A stretch of 36,929 nucleotides of DNA, from contig DSDW01000114.1 of assembly GCA_011048515.1 (NCBI GenBank), positions 1 through 36,929 of the forward strand. The letters run 5' to 3'. Positions 30,621-36,929 of this stretch are shown here, one piece after another (position 1 is the stretch's first letter; each line of letters begins with the position of its first letter). Position numbers and translations under genes: made by a program. The stretch is from Campylobacterota bacterium. Lineage in GTDB: Bacteria > Campylobacterota > Campylobacteria > Campylobacterales > Sulfurovaceae. The notes below the pieces were generated by a model. That model was given only the letters and a program-made list of their open reading frames with translations, did not search any database and was not told where the DNA came from.

Positions 30621-31752
30621 ACTCATCCTTGAAGCCGATAACGTCTTCTGGGGTGCTTTTGTTCTCTTCTCTCACGATCGAACCGCGCCCGACCCCTTGC
30701 ATCTTCAGTTTAAGGTCAGATGGATTGGAAGCATACTCCAGAGCTATTTCGTCGGTGATTTTATCTGCTTTGATCAGGTCAAGCAGGTGCTGGTCAAAGG
30801 TCTGGGTCCCGTAGATATCTTTCCCTTCAAAGAGTGCATCGGGGATCTCATAGTCACGGTTTTCCATGATCAACTGTTCGATTCTGGCAGTCTTTTTCAA
30901 TATTTCAATCCCTGCCATCCGGCCACCTTTTTTCGTCGGTACCAGCCTTTGGGAGATGATCCCTTCAAGTACAGAAGCAAGAGAGGCACGGATACGGTTC
31001 TGCTCCTCCTTGGCAAACATACCGACAATTCTGTCGATCGTCTCTTTGGCATCCAGAGTGTGAAGCGTAGAGAATACCAGGTGCCCCGTATTGGCCGCAT
31101 GCAGTGCAATGTCGATCGTCTCCAGGTCCCTCATCTCACCCACCAGAATAATATCGGGGTCCTCTCTCAGTGCTGCTCTCAGCGCATCGGAAAAAGAGTG
31201 GGTATCCTGGCCGATGGCACGCTGGTTGATCAGGCACCCTCTGTCCTTATGGATAAACTCGATCGGATCTTCGATGGTAATGATATGCTTATTGGTCTCA
31301 CGATTGATCTTATCGATCATCGCTGCCAATGTCGTTGATTTACCCGAACCCGTCACCCCTGTTACAAGGACCAGTCCGCGCTGTGCCTGGGTGAACGACT
31401 TGATCGCTTCAGGAAGCCCCAGTTCATCGATACTCAATATCTTCACCGGGATGATACGGAAAACGGCTGAAAGCCCGTCCATCTGATAGAAAAGATTCAC
31501 CCTGAAACGGTGATCTTCCCCCAGTATGTAGGTAAAGTCCAGGTTTTTATCGATCTTCAGCTTCTCATACTGTTCAGCGGTAGTGATCGCTCTAGCGATA
31601 CCATCAATATCCTCAGCACTCAGCTCATCTTTCCCCATCAGTTTCAGCTGACCGTTGATACGTACTCTTGTGATCGCACCTGATTTGAGGTGGAGGTCAG
31701 ATCCCCCGTTACTGATCATCGTTCTTAAAAAGAGTTTGAGTTTTTCTTCCAT
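30619..31752 (-). CDS. pilT: PilT-type retraction ATPase
   Basis: A 377-residue hexameric ATPase that powers type IV pilus retraction. An N-terminal PAS-like domain (about 1-100; GGSDLHLKSG) is followed by a RecA-like motor with Walker A GVTGSGKST (about 131-138), the Asp box TIEDPIEF, Walker B DIILVGEMRD, and the His box NTGHLVFSTLHT. The C-terminal ARIEQLIMEN replaces the classical AIRNLIRE motif. CAGGAG precedes the ATG. It lies 23 bp after tal, and no other pilus gene is in the window. The last codons meet the 82-bp tandem repeat. A PilU-like paralogue is possible, but the length fits PilT. Confidence 0.93.
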   Translation of the reverse strand: MEEKLKLFLRTMISNGGSDLHLKSGAITRVRINGQLKLMGKDELSAEDIDGIARAITTAEQYEKLKIDKNLDFTYILGEDHRFRVNLFYQMDGLSAVFRIIPVKILSIDELGLPEAIKSFTQAQRGLVLVTGVTGSGKSTTLAAMIDKINRETNKHIITIEDPIEFIHKDRGCLINQRAIGQDTHSFSDALRAALREDPDIILVGEMRDLETIDIALHAANTGHLVFSTLHTLDAKETIDRIVGMFAKEEQNRIRASLASVLEGIISQRLVPTKKGGRMAGIEILKKTARIEQLIMENRDYEIPDALFEGKDIYGTQTFDQHLLDLIKADKITDEIALEYASNPSDLKLKMQGVGRGSIVREENKSTPEDVIGFKDE

Positions 31753-31775
31753 CTAGACGCTCCTGTTTCCCGGAT

Positions 31776-32759
31776 TTATTTGATACTTTCCAGCATCTCT
31801 TCAAATGCCTTCTCAAATGCCACAAGTCCTTCTGAAAGCAATGTCTCATAGACCTCTTCCATGTTGACACCCGCTTTTTCGACCGCTTCAAAGTGTGCAT
31901 CGATGTGCGCCATATCCAAAGGCAGTTTTGCCGTAGTCTCTCGCTCTTTGATATAGTGTTCGATCGTACCGAGCGGTGCAGTATTGACCGATCTTGAAGC
32001 CAGGAGTTCTCTGATATAGTAGTCAGCGGGAAGGTCATCTCCCTTGACACCCGTACTTGCAAAAAGTGTTCTGATCTGGGGAACTTTATGTGATTCGATC
32101 AGCGTGTAGATCTTTGCAGCGTTGTAGTTCCCTACTTTGGCAGCCTCTACACCTGCTTCCTGGAGTGCGTTGTCAAGCATTCTGTCAAAACGGCTGACAA
32201 AGACAGAGACCACTGCATCGACTCTTCTGTTGCTTGCTTCGATCCCTTCTTTCATCGCCTCTACACATTTCAATGCCTGTTCAGGAGAGAAGATCAAAGT
32301 AGCATTGACGGAGATACCGTGACTCAGCAACTCCTTCATCGCTTCATATCCTGCCTCGGTAGCGGGTACTTTGACCATCACATTAGGCTCGCCGATCGCT
32401 TTAAAGAGTCTCTTGCCCTCTTCTACCGTTCCGGCAGTATCATTGGAGAGAAACGGATCCACTTCGATAGAGATATATCCATCATTCCCCTCCTCATAGT
32501 TTGCTCTCAATGCCTGTGCCGCAGTTTTGATATCATGGATCGCCAAGGCTTCGTACTTCTCCTTTGCACTCTTTCCTGCCAAAGATTCCAACTGTTCTTT
32601 ATATGCAGGCGAAGAGGTGATCGCTGAAGCAAAGATCGCGGGGTTGCTTGTTGCACCGTTGATAATCCCTTTTTCTATCAGGGATGCAAATTCATTTTGC
32701 AAAAAATCTCTCTCGATAAAATCCAGCCACAACGAAAACCCTAACTCTCTATCTACCAT
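31776..32759 (-). CDS. tal: Transaldolase
   Basis: A 327-residue Schiff-base aldolase of the non-oxidative pentose-phosphate pathway. The N-terminal FSLWLDFIERDFL, the signature GATSNPAIF, and the catalytic lysine K130 in VMVKVPATEAG identify it. ATLIFSPEQA and VSVFVSRFDRMLD follow. AAGGAT lies 8 nt before the ATG. It is read together with pilT (23-bp gap). Its 5' region is a structured segment containing a 53-codon open frame whose stop overlaps the start of tal. Confidence 0.96.
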   Translation of the reverse strand: MVDRELGFSLWLDFIERDFLQNEFASLIEKGIINGATSNPAIFASAITSSPAYKEQLESLAGKSAKEKYEALAIHDIKTAAQALRANYEEGNDGYISIEVDPFLSNDTAGTVEEGKRLFKAIGEPNVMVKVPATEAGYEAMKELLSHGISVNATLIFSPEQALKCVEAMKEGIEASNRRVDAVVSVFVSRFDRMLDNALQEAGVEAAKVGNYNAAKIYTLIESHKVPQIRTLFASTGVKGDDLPADYYIRELLASRSVNTAPLGTIEHYIKERETTAKLPLDMAHIDAHFEAVEKAGVNMEEVYETLLSEGLVAFEKAFEEMLESIK

Positions 32760-32914
32760 TTCACTCTATCCTTATTATTGATTGTATCTTTCATTTTAAA
32801 ATCTCCTTTTTGAACCAAGTCCAAAAAGGACTCTTCAGCAGAGGGCTCCCGCAACCTTGTTGCTCTCATGAAACCCTCATTTTCATACCTATTGTTCGTT
32901 TCGCTTGTATTCAC
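32753..32914 (-). CDS. Doubtful small ORF (53 codons) overlapping the tal start
   Basis: From GTG at 32914 a reading frame runs to TAG at 32753-32755, overlapping the tal ATG by 7 bp. The frame stays open upstream to a TAA next to the aat stop (about 61 codons), and an internal ATG at 32869 would give 38 residues beginning MRATRLREPS. The translation is charged and not low-complexity (EPSAEESFLDLVQKGDF), so it looks protein-like. However, no good ribosome site precedes the starts, and the DNA is full of hairpins, so it may equally be a structured leader or repeat with chance openness. Function unknown. Confidence 0.3.
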   Translation of the reverse strand: MNTSETNNRYENEGFMRATRLREPSAEESFLDLVQKGDFKMKDTINNKDRVKW

Positions 32915-32931
32915 ATCACCACGAACAGAAA
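32800..32931 (-). promoter_or_regulatory. Structured leader or repeat-like segment upstream of tal
   Basis: Minus-strand reading gives three hairpins in series: GTTCGT/ACGAAC with a wide loop, GAGGG/CCCTC enclosing GCAAC/GTTGC, and TCCTTTTTG/CAAAAAGGA with a 9-nt loop (32804-32830). No known riboswitch class was recognised. The aat gene ends just upstream, so parts may serve as its terminator or as a tal leader. Confidence 0.45.
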
Positions 32932-32933
32932 TG

Positions 32934-33671
32934 TCAACTTATTGGCATGAAGGTTTCATATGTCCATTCAAAGTCATGCCAACTCCCAAGATCACTGGGC
33001 TTCTGCAGAGTCTCTGCGAGAGCATTGAGGAATGTATCTCTCTCTACCGCTTCAGCACCCAGGCCTATCATATGGTCTGTCGGCATCTGACAGTCTATAA
33101 AATCATAGCCTTTTGCAGCTAAAACATCGCTAAGCGCCTTGAATGCCACTTTCGAGGCATCTTTGACCAAAGAGAACATCGACTCCCCGAAGAAGGCCTT
33201 GCCCATGGCAATACCGTAGAGGCCGCCGACCAGTTTCCCTTCCTGATAGACCTCTACGCTGTGCGCGAACCCCTCTTCATGCAGGCGTATAAATGCCTCT
33301 ATCAGTTCAGGTACAATCCATGATCCATGCTGCCCTTCCCTCGGTACCGTGGCACAGTGGCGTATCACCTTTTCAAAGTGATGGTCGAACGTCACTGTGA
33401 ACCTGCCCGATCGCAAGACCCGGCGGAAAGATTTTCTCACGTAAAATTTTTCAGGGTAAAGAAGCAGCCTGGGATTGGGCGACCACCAGAGGATCGGATC
33501 TCCGGGGCTATACCACGGGAAGATCCCTTTGCGGTAAGCTGTCAGAAGCGTATGGGAGGAGAGATCGCCGCCATAGGCCAGCAATCCCTCATCGGAGGCA
33601 AACCTGGGGTTTGGGAAGTGGGCCGCCCTCAGCGGCGGCACAAAGTAGTCTTCATCAAATATCGATGACAA
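32934..33671 (-). CDS. aat: Leucyl/phenylalanyl-tRNA--protein transferase
   Basis: A 245-residue aminoacyl-transferase that adds Leu or Phe to proteins with N-terminal Lys/Arg, making them ClpS-ClpA substrates. Family motifs are FP....A...GLLA.GGDLS, YRKGIFPWYSPGDPILWWSPNPR, HGSWIVPELIEAF, GGLYGIAMGKAFFGESMFS and FIDCQMPT.H. The start is a TTG directly after the clpA stop (TGATTG), supported by GAGGAG 6 nt upstream. The operon clpS-clpA-aat places the whole N-degron branch together. Confidence 0.95.
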   Translation of the reverse strand: MSSIFDEDYFVPPLRAAHFPNPRFASDEGLLAYGGDLSSHTLLTAYRKGIFPWYSPGDPILWWSPNPRLLLYPEKFYVRKSFRRVLRSGRFTVTFDHHFEKVIRHCATVPREGQHGSWIVPELIEAFIRLHEEGFAHSVEVYQEGKLVGGLYGIAMGKAFFGESMFSLVKDASKVAFKALSDVLAAKGYDFIDCQMPTDHMIGLGAEAVERDTFLNALAETLQKPSDLGSWHDFEWTYETFMPIS

Positions 33672-35861
33672 TCACCGCTCCTCATACTCAAACTGCAACT
33701 CACCCTCTTTGAAGTCGACTTTCACCTTACCGCCTTTTTTGAGCTTGCCGAAGAGTATCTCATCCGTGAGCGACTCTTTGACCTTCTCGTCGATCACGCG
33801 GGCGATATGCCTTGCACCGTACCGCTCATCATACCCTTCTTCTGCCAGGTACTCTTTCGCTTTTCCGGTGAGTTTGACTTTTACTTTTTTCGTTTTCAGC
33901 AGTTCATTGAGCTTATCCGCCTCGATATCTACGATCTGTACCAATGCATCCTTGTTCAGAGGCTTAAACTCGATCGTGCCGCTCAATCGGTTCCTGAACT
34001 CCGGGCTGAAGAATGCGGCCAGCGCCTTGTCGGTCTTCATCGTCGTATCTTTCGTGAAGCCCATCACATTGGGCTCTTTTGTACCGATGTTCGATGTCAT
34101 GATCAGGATCACGTTTTTAAAGTCACTGACCACGCCGTTGTTGTCCGTCAGTTTCGCTCCGTCCATCACCTGAAGGAGGATATTCATGATATCGGGGTGT
34201 GCTTTTTCGATCTCATCAAGCAGAAGCACCGTATGCGGGTGTTTCTTGATCATCTCGGTCAGCAGTCCCCCCTGCTCATACCCCACATATCCTGGAGGTG
34301 CACCGACCAGCCTGCTGATCGTGTGCGGCTCCATATACTCACTCATATCCAGACGCTCAAAGTGTACATGCATCGTCTCTGCAAGCTGCGTTGCCAGTGC
34401 TGTCTTACCGACACCCGTCGGACCCACAAAAAGAAACGACCCTATCGGCCTGTTGGGCGCATTGAGCCCTGCATAAGAGCGTTTGATCGCACGGCTGAGC
34501 GCTGTGACGGCCTCATCCTGCCCGATGATCTTCTCTTTGAGGTCAGACTCAAGCGTTTGAAGCTTTTGGGTATCGTCCGTACCGACCACTGTTGATGGAA
34601 GTTTCAGGCTTCTTGCCACGCTCTCTTCGATATCTCTAGGTTTGACTTTGACATTCTCACGCCCCTGCAGCATAAAGTGCGCTCCCACCTCATCAATGAT
34701 ATCCATTGCCTTGTCAGGGAGGAACCTGTCATGCAGATACTTCACCGAAAGATCGATCGCCGTACGCAGTGCCGCATCGGAGAAACTGATCTTGTGGTAG
34801 TCTTCGTACTTGTGCTGTACACCTTTCAGGATCGTGAAGGTATCCTCGATACTCGGCTCCTCTACATCGATCTTGGCAAACCTGCGACTGAGTGCTTTGT
34901 CTTTGTCAAAGAAGTTTCTGTACTCCGCATAGGTCGTTGCGCCGATACACTTCAGGTCGCCCCTGGCGAGGGCGGGTTTGAGCAGGTTGCTTGCATCCAT
35001 GCTCCCCCCGCTTGTTGCGCCCGCACCGACCATCGTATGGATCTCATCAACAAAGAGTATCGCATTCTTCTCTTCCGTTAGCTCGGAGATGATCCCCTTC
35101 AGACGCTTTTCAAAATCGCCTCTGTACTTCGTCCCCGAAACCAGTGCGCCCATATCCAGAGCATAGACCTTGGCATCTTTGATCACATCCGGCACTTCTC
35201 CCTCGCTGATCTTGAGCGCCAACCCTTCAGCGATCGCTGTCTTACCGACACCGGGTTCTCCTACGAGCAGCGGGTTGTTCTTCTTGCGGCGGCAGAGCGT
35301 CTGCATCACTCTGGCGATCTCATTCTCACGCCCGATCACCGGATCGATCTTGCCGCTCTTTGCAAACGCCACAAGCTCCGTTGTGAACTCACTGAGAAGA
35401 GAATCCTCCTCCTTCTCTTTGCCTTTTTTGGTTTGGTTTTCAGGCTCTCTGTGCGAGATCACCTCCAGCACATCTACCCGAGCAATGTTCTCTTTTTTCA
35501 TCAGGTAGACCGCATAGGAGTGCTCCTGAATAAAGATCGAGGCGATCATATCACCCACACTTGCTTCACTCCGGCCTGACGAGTGGATATGCGTCATCAT
35601 ATCGTTGATGGTCCTTGAAAGGGCTACCGTCTCAAAGGGTTCCACCTGATATTCAAGTTTGGGGATCGTTTTGTTGATATGCTCCAGTATCCCTTTTTCC
35701 AGTACCTCGGGGTTCGCCATAAGTGCAGAAAATATCTCTTTCCCCTCTTCGCTTCTCACGACCGCCAAAAAGACATGTTCTACAGTAAGGTACTCATGCC
35801 TGTTCTCTTTGGCATAGGCAACTGCATGCTTAAATACATCATTCAATGCCATACTTATCAT
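33672..35861 (-). CDS. clpA: ATP-dependent Clp protease ATP-binding subunit ClpA
   Basis: A 729-residue Hsp100 unfoldase that feeds ClpP. The N-domain (about 1-140) binds ClpS. The first AAA+ module has Walker A GEPGVGKT (about 200) and [12 protein letters not shown]. The second has GPTGVGKT (about 477) and [12 protein letters not shown]. The expected ClpP-docking loop position reads NVMGFTKD, with MGF where E. coli ClpA has IGL. A short D2-small domain follows ([14 protein letters not shown]). The first ATG at 35861 has GAGGA 9 nt upstream; an ATG at 35852 is also possible. It begins 2 bp after clpS. Confidence 0.96.
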   Translation of the reverse strand: MISMALNDVFKHAVAYAKENRHEYLTVEHVFLAVVRSEEGKEIFSALMANPEVLEKGILEHINKTIPKLEYQVEPFETVALSRTINDMMTHIHSSGRSEASVGDMIASIFIQEHSYAVYLMKKENIARVDVLEVISHREPENQTKKGKEKEEDSLLSEFTTELVAFAKSGKIDPVIGRENEIARVMQTLCRRKKNNPLLVGEPGVGKTAIAEGLALKISEGEVPDVIKDAKVYALDMGALVSGTKYRGDFEKRLKGIISELTEEKNAILFVDEIHTMVGAGATSGGSMDASNLLKPALARGDLKCIGATTYAEYRNFFDKDKALSRRFAKIDVEEPSIEDTFTILKGVQHKYEDYHKISFSDAALRTAIDLSVKYLHDRFLPDKAMDIIDEVGAHFMLQGRENVKVKPRDIEESVARSLKLPSTVVGTDDTQKLQTLESDLKEKIIGQDEAVTALSRAIKRSYAGLNAPNRPIGSFLFVGPTGVGKTALATQLAETMHVHFERLDMSEYMEPHTISRLVGAPPGYVGYEQGGLLTEMIKKHPHTVLLLDEIEKAHPDIMNILLQVMDGAKLTDNNGVVSDFKNVILIMTSNIGTKEPNVMGFTKDTTMKTDKALAAFFSPEFRNRLSGTIEFKPLNKDALVQIVDIEADKLNELLKTKKVKVKLTGKAKEYLAEEGYDERYGARHIARVIDEKVKESLTDEILFGKLKKGGKVKVDFKEGELQFEYEER

Positions 35862-35863
35862 AA

Positions 35864-36163
35864 TTAACTATCCTCTTCTATTGTGGCGAGCAGCGGAAAC
35901 TCATTCTGTTTCGCTTTCTGTTTGACCTGCTCGGCTTTAGTCTGCGCGATCTCAAAGCTATAGACACCACACACACCGATACCCTTTTCATGGATCTCGA
36001 TCATGATCTTCTCTGCCTCCATGGCATTTTTGTGAAAGATGCTCATCAGTACATCCACGACAAAGTCCATACTCGTATAGTCATCGTTGTGCAGCAGTAC
36101 TTTGAACATCCTGGGCTCTTCGAGCTCCAAACTGGTCTCTATCTCTTCTTCTATCTTTGGCAT
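35864..36163 (-). CDS. clpS: ATP-dependent Clp protease adaptor ClpS
   Basis: A 99-residue adaptor delivering N-degron substrates to ClpA. An acidic, disordered N-terminal tail (1-18) is followed by the folded core: KVLLHNDDYTSMDFVVDVL (residues 21-39) with the N-degron pocket residues N26, D27, D28 and M32, then the conserved EIHEKGIGVCGVYSFEIAQTKA. First gene of the clpS-clpA-aat operon. The ribosome site is not strong (AGGA 13 nt upstream). A TATAGA-like box lies about 30 nt before the ATG. Confidence 0.96.
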   Translation of the reverse strand: MPKIEEEIETSLELEEPRMFKVLLHNDDYTSMDFVVDVLMSIFHKNAMEAEKIMIEIHEKGIGVCGVYSFEIAQTKAEQVKQKAKQNEFPLLATIEEDS

Positions 36164-36200
36164 AGTATGTTAAAATTCCTGTAAGTTGATCTATAATTAC

Positions 36201-36273
36201 CGCCATCCCGGGTGCATCCTATGGGTTCGGATTTGTTCGAAAACAGAAGTTTTCGATGGGGTAGGGAATGACG
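36201..36273. repeat. 73-bp imperfect palindromic element between clpS and bioD
   Basis: The ends CGCCATCCC and GGGAATGACG pair with one mismatch and one bulge, and the middle contains a perfect 8-bp hairpin TCGAAAAC/GTTTTCGA with an AGAA loop (36237-36256). A smaller ATCC/GGAT pairing gives a possible three-way junction. The ...GGGAATGACG end recalls the dispersed palindromic repeats of many Proteobacteria. It lies exactly between the divergent clpS and bioD promoters. A structured RNA is the alternative. Confidence 0.6.
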
Positions 36274-36286
36274 TTTATAGCTTAAA

Positions 36287-36292
36287 TATTAT
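36287..36292 (+). promoter_or_regulatory. Putative -10 box of bioD
   Basis: TATTAT on the plus strand, 23 nt before the bioD ATG, 13 bp beyond the palindromic element. No BirA-type operator was recognised. Confidence 0.35.
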
Positions 36293-36315
36293 ACACAAAA
36301 ACTTAGGAAATGCAA

Positions 36316-36929
36316 ATGCCCTCACTCTTTATCACAGCAACAGGCACCCATGTAGGGAAAACGCACACGACACTCAAACTCATCGAAGCCTTTGCAAAAA
36401 AAGGGATCAGAGTGGGTGCATTCAAGCCAATAGAAACCGGGGTGGAAGATGAACCGCTCGATGCCAAAGCACTGCTTGAAGCCTGTCAGAGCGTCAATCC
36501 CGATTTTTCTGACCTTACCCCTGCAGATATCACCGCCTATACCTTCTCTCTGCCTGCCGCACCCTTCTGCGCGGATACCGGGCAGGAGATCAGACTGGAA
36601 AAGATCTTTGAAAAGTATCATGCACTCTCCAAGCGCTGTGATCTTTTACTGGTGGAAGGTGCGGGCGGGCTGATGGTACCTATCACTCAAACTTATAAGA
36701 TGATAGACCTTGCCAAAGAACTCGCTTGCCCTGTACTTCTCGTCACCCCCAGCCGCCTGGGGTGCATCAACGATACACTGCTCTCCATAGAGGCACTGAA
36801 GTCGAGAGATATCGACTTTGAGTGGTGCGTCAATCTCCACGAAGACAGAGAGAGTTTTGCCAAAGTGACACAGCCCTACTATGATGCAGTGTACCCTGAG
36901 TGGTGGAGTGTACAGGATCAACTGAAAAA
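36316..36929 (+). CDS. bioD: Dethiobiotin synthetase (C-terminus beyond window)
   Basis: The frame is open to the right edge: 204 codons, probably lacking only the last few residues of a usual 215-225. It carboxylates diaminopelargonic acid to dethiobiotin with ATP. The P-loop is ITATGTHVGKTHT (residues 6-18), then AFKPIETGV, and the switch-like VEGAGGLMVPI. TPSRLGCINDTLL matches the conserved nucleotide-specificity region. The ATG at 36316 is preferred over one 6 bp upstream because AGGA sits 7 nt before it. Confidence 0.92.
   Translation, partial: MPSLFITATGTHVGKTHTTLKLIEAFAKKGIRVGAFKPIETGVEDEPLDAKALLEACQSVNPDFSDLTPADITAYTFSLPAAPFCADTGQEIRLEKIFEKYHALSKRCDLLLVEGAGGLMVPITQTYKMIDLAKELACPVLLVTPSRLGCINDTLLSIEALKSRDIDFEWCVNLHEDRESFAKVTQPYYDAVYPEWWSVQDQLK

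Noticed and set aside
36201-36273. tRNA or tmRNA fragment between clpS and bioD
   Set aside because: There is no acceptor/CCA, anticodon arm or T-loop arrangement; the GTTCGAAAAC resemblance to a T-loop is only part of an 8-bp hairpin.
36186-36452. 88-codon plus-strand frame at the bioD start
   Set aside because: It runs through the palindromic element and then out of frame over bioD, whose own frame has the P-loop and a ribosome site.

Overview
The window looks like a chromosome segment of a Campylobacterota (Epsilonproteobacteria) bacterium, most probably a Sulfurovum-like lineage. This rests on protein content and gene order: rplY-pth-lptG-lysA-pheA-hisC-...-dxs and fdxA / ndk-yceD-rpmF-plsX-fabH match runs I remember from Campylobacter, and Mfd is short, as is usual in that group. 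No database search was possible. Two genes are cut by the window edges: a large secreted protein on the left and bioD on the right.

Left end (1-6145), the accessory-looking part. A secreted surface protein (minus strand, running off the left edge) has a c-di-GMP-I (GEMM-I) riboswitch in its leader. Divergent from it is an 1,098-residue sensor histidine kinase with three tandem periplasmic binding-protein-like domains. An OmpR-type response regulator converges on the kinase, with 6 bp between the stop codons.

Middle (6238-22375), mostly housekeeping genes on the minus strand. The leuS, lptE, folC, mfd run covers leucyl-tRNA synthesis, LPS assembly, folate and transcription-coupled repair. ypfJ (zinc peptidase) and dnaX are divergent. 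dnaX holds a 10-A tract with stops just behind it in both other frames, which suggests tau/gamma slippage. The cluster ndk, yceD (DUF177), rpmF, plsX, fabH, ymdB joins ribosome and phospholipid/fatty-acid genes. rpmF (53 codons) is short. fdxA (ferredoxin) and metK follow.

Right (22480-36929). lysA, pheA, hisC, a 69-residue unknown and dxs make lysine/diaminopimelate, aromatic, histidine and isoprenoid precursors. The fliF-fliG-fliH block that I remember between hisC and dxs in Campylobacter jejuni is absent. rplY-pth-lptG lies just beyond. An 82-bp tandem repeat separates rplY from the end of pilT. tal and pilT form a pair, and a structured leader with a 53-codon open frame lies before tal. 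clpS-clpA-aat is a compact N-degron proteolysis operon. A 73-bp palindromic repeat-like element lies between the divergent clpS and bioD promoters.

No rRNA, tRNA, CRISPR array, insertion sequence or phage gene was recognised. No gene-free stretch exceeds 300 bases; the longest is 30330-30618, which holds the rplY promoter and the tandem repeat. The best candidates for something new are the riboswitch-controlled surface protein beside the three-domain kinase, the dnaX slippery tract, the heptamer repeat inside the lptE signal peptide, and the three repeat or structured intergenic elements.
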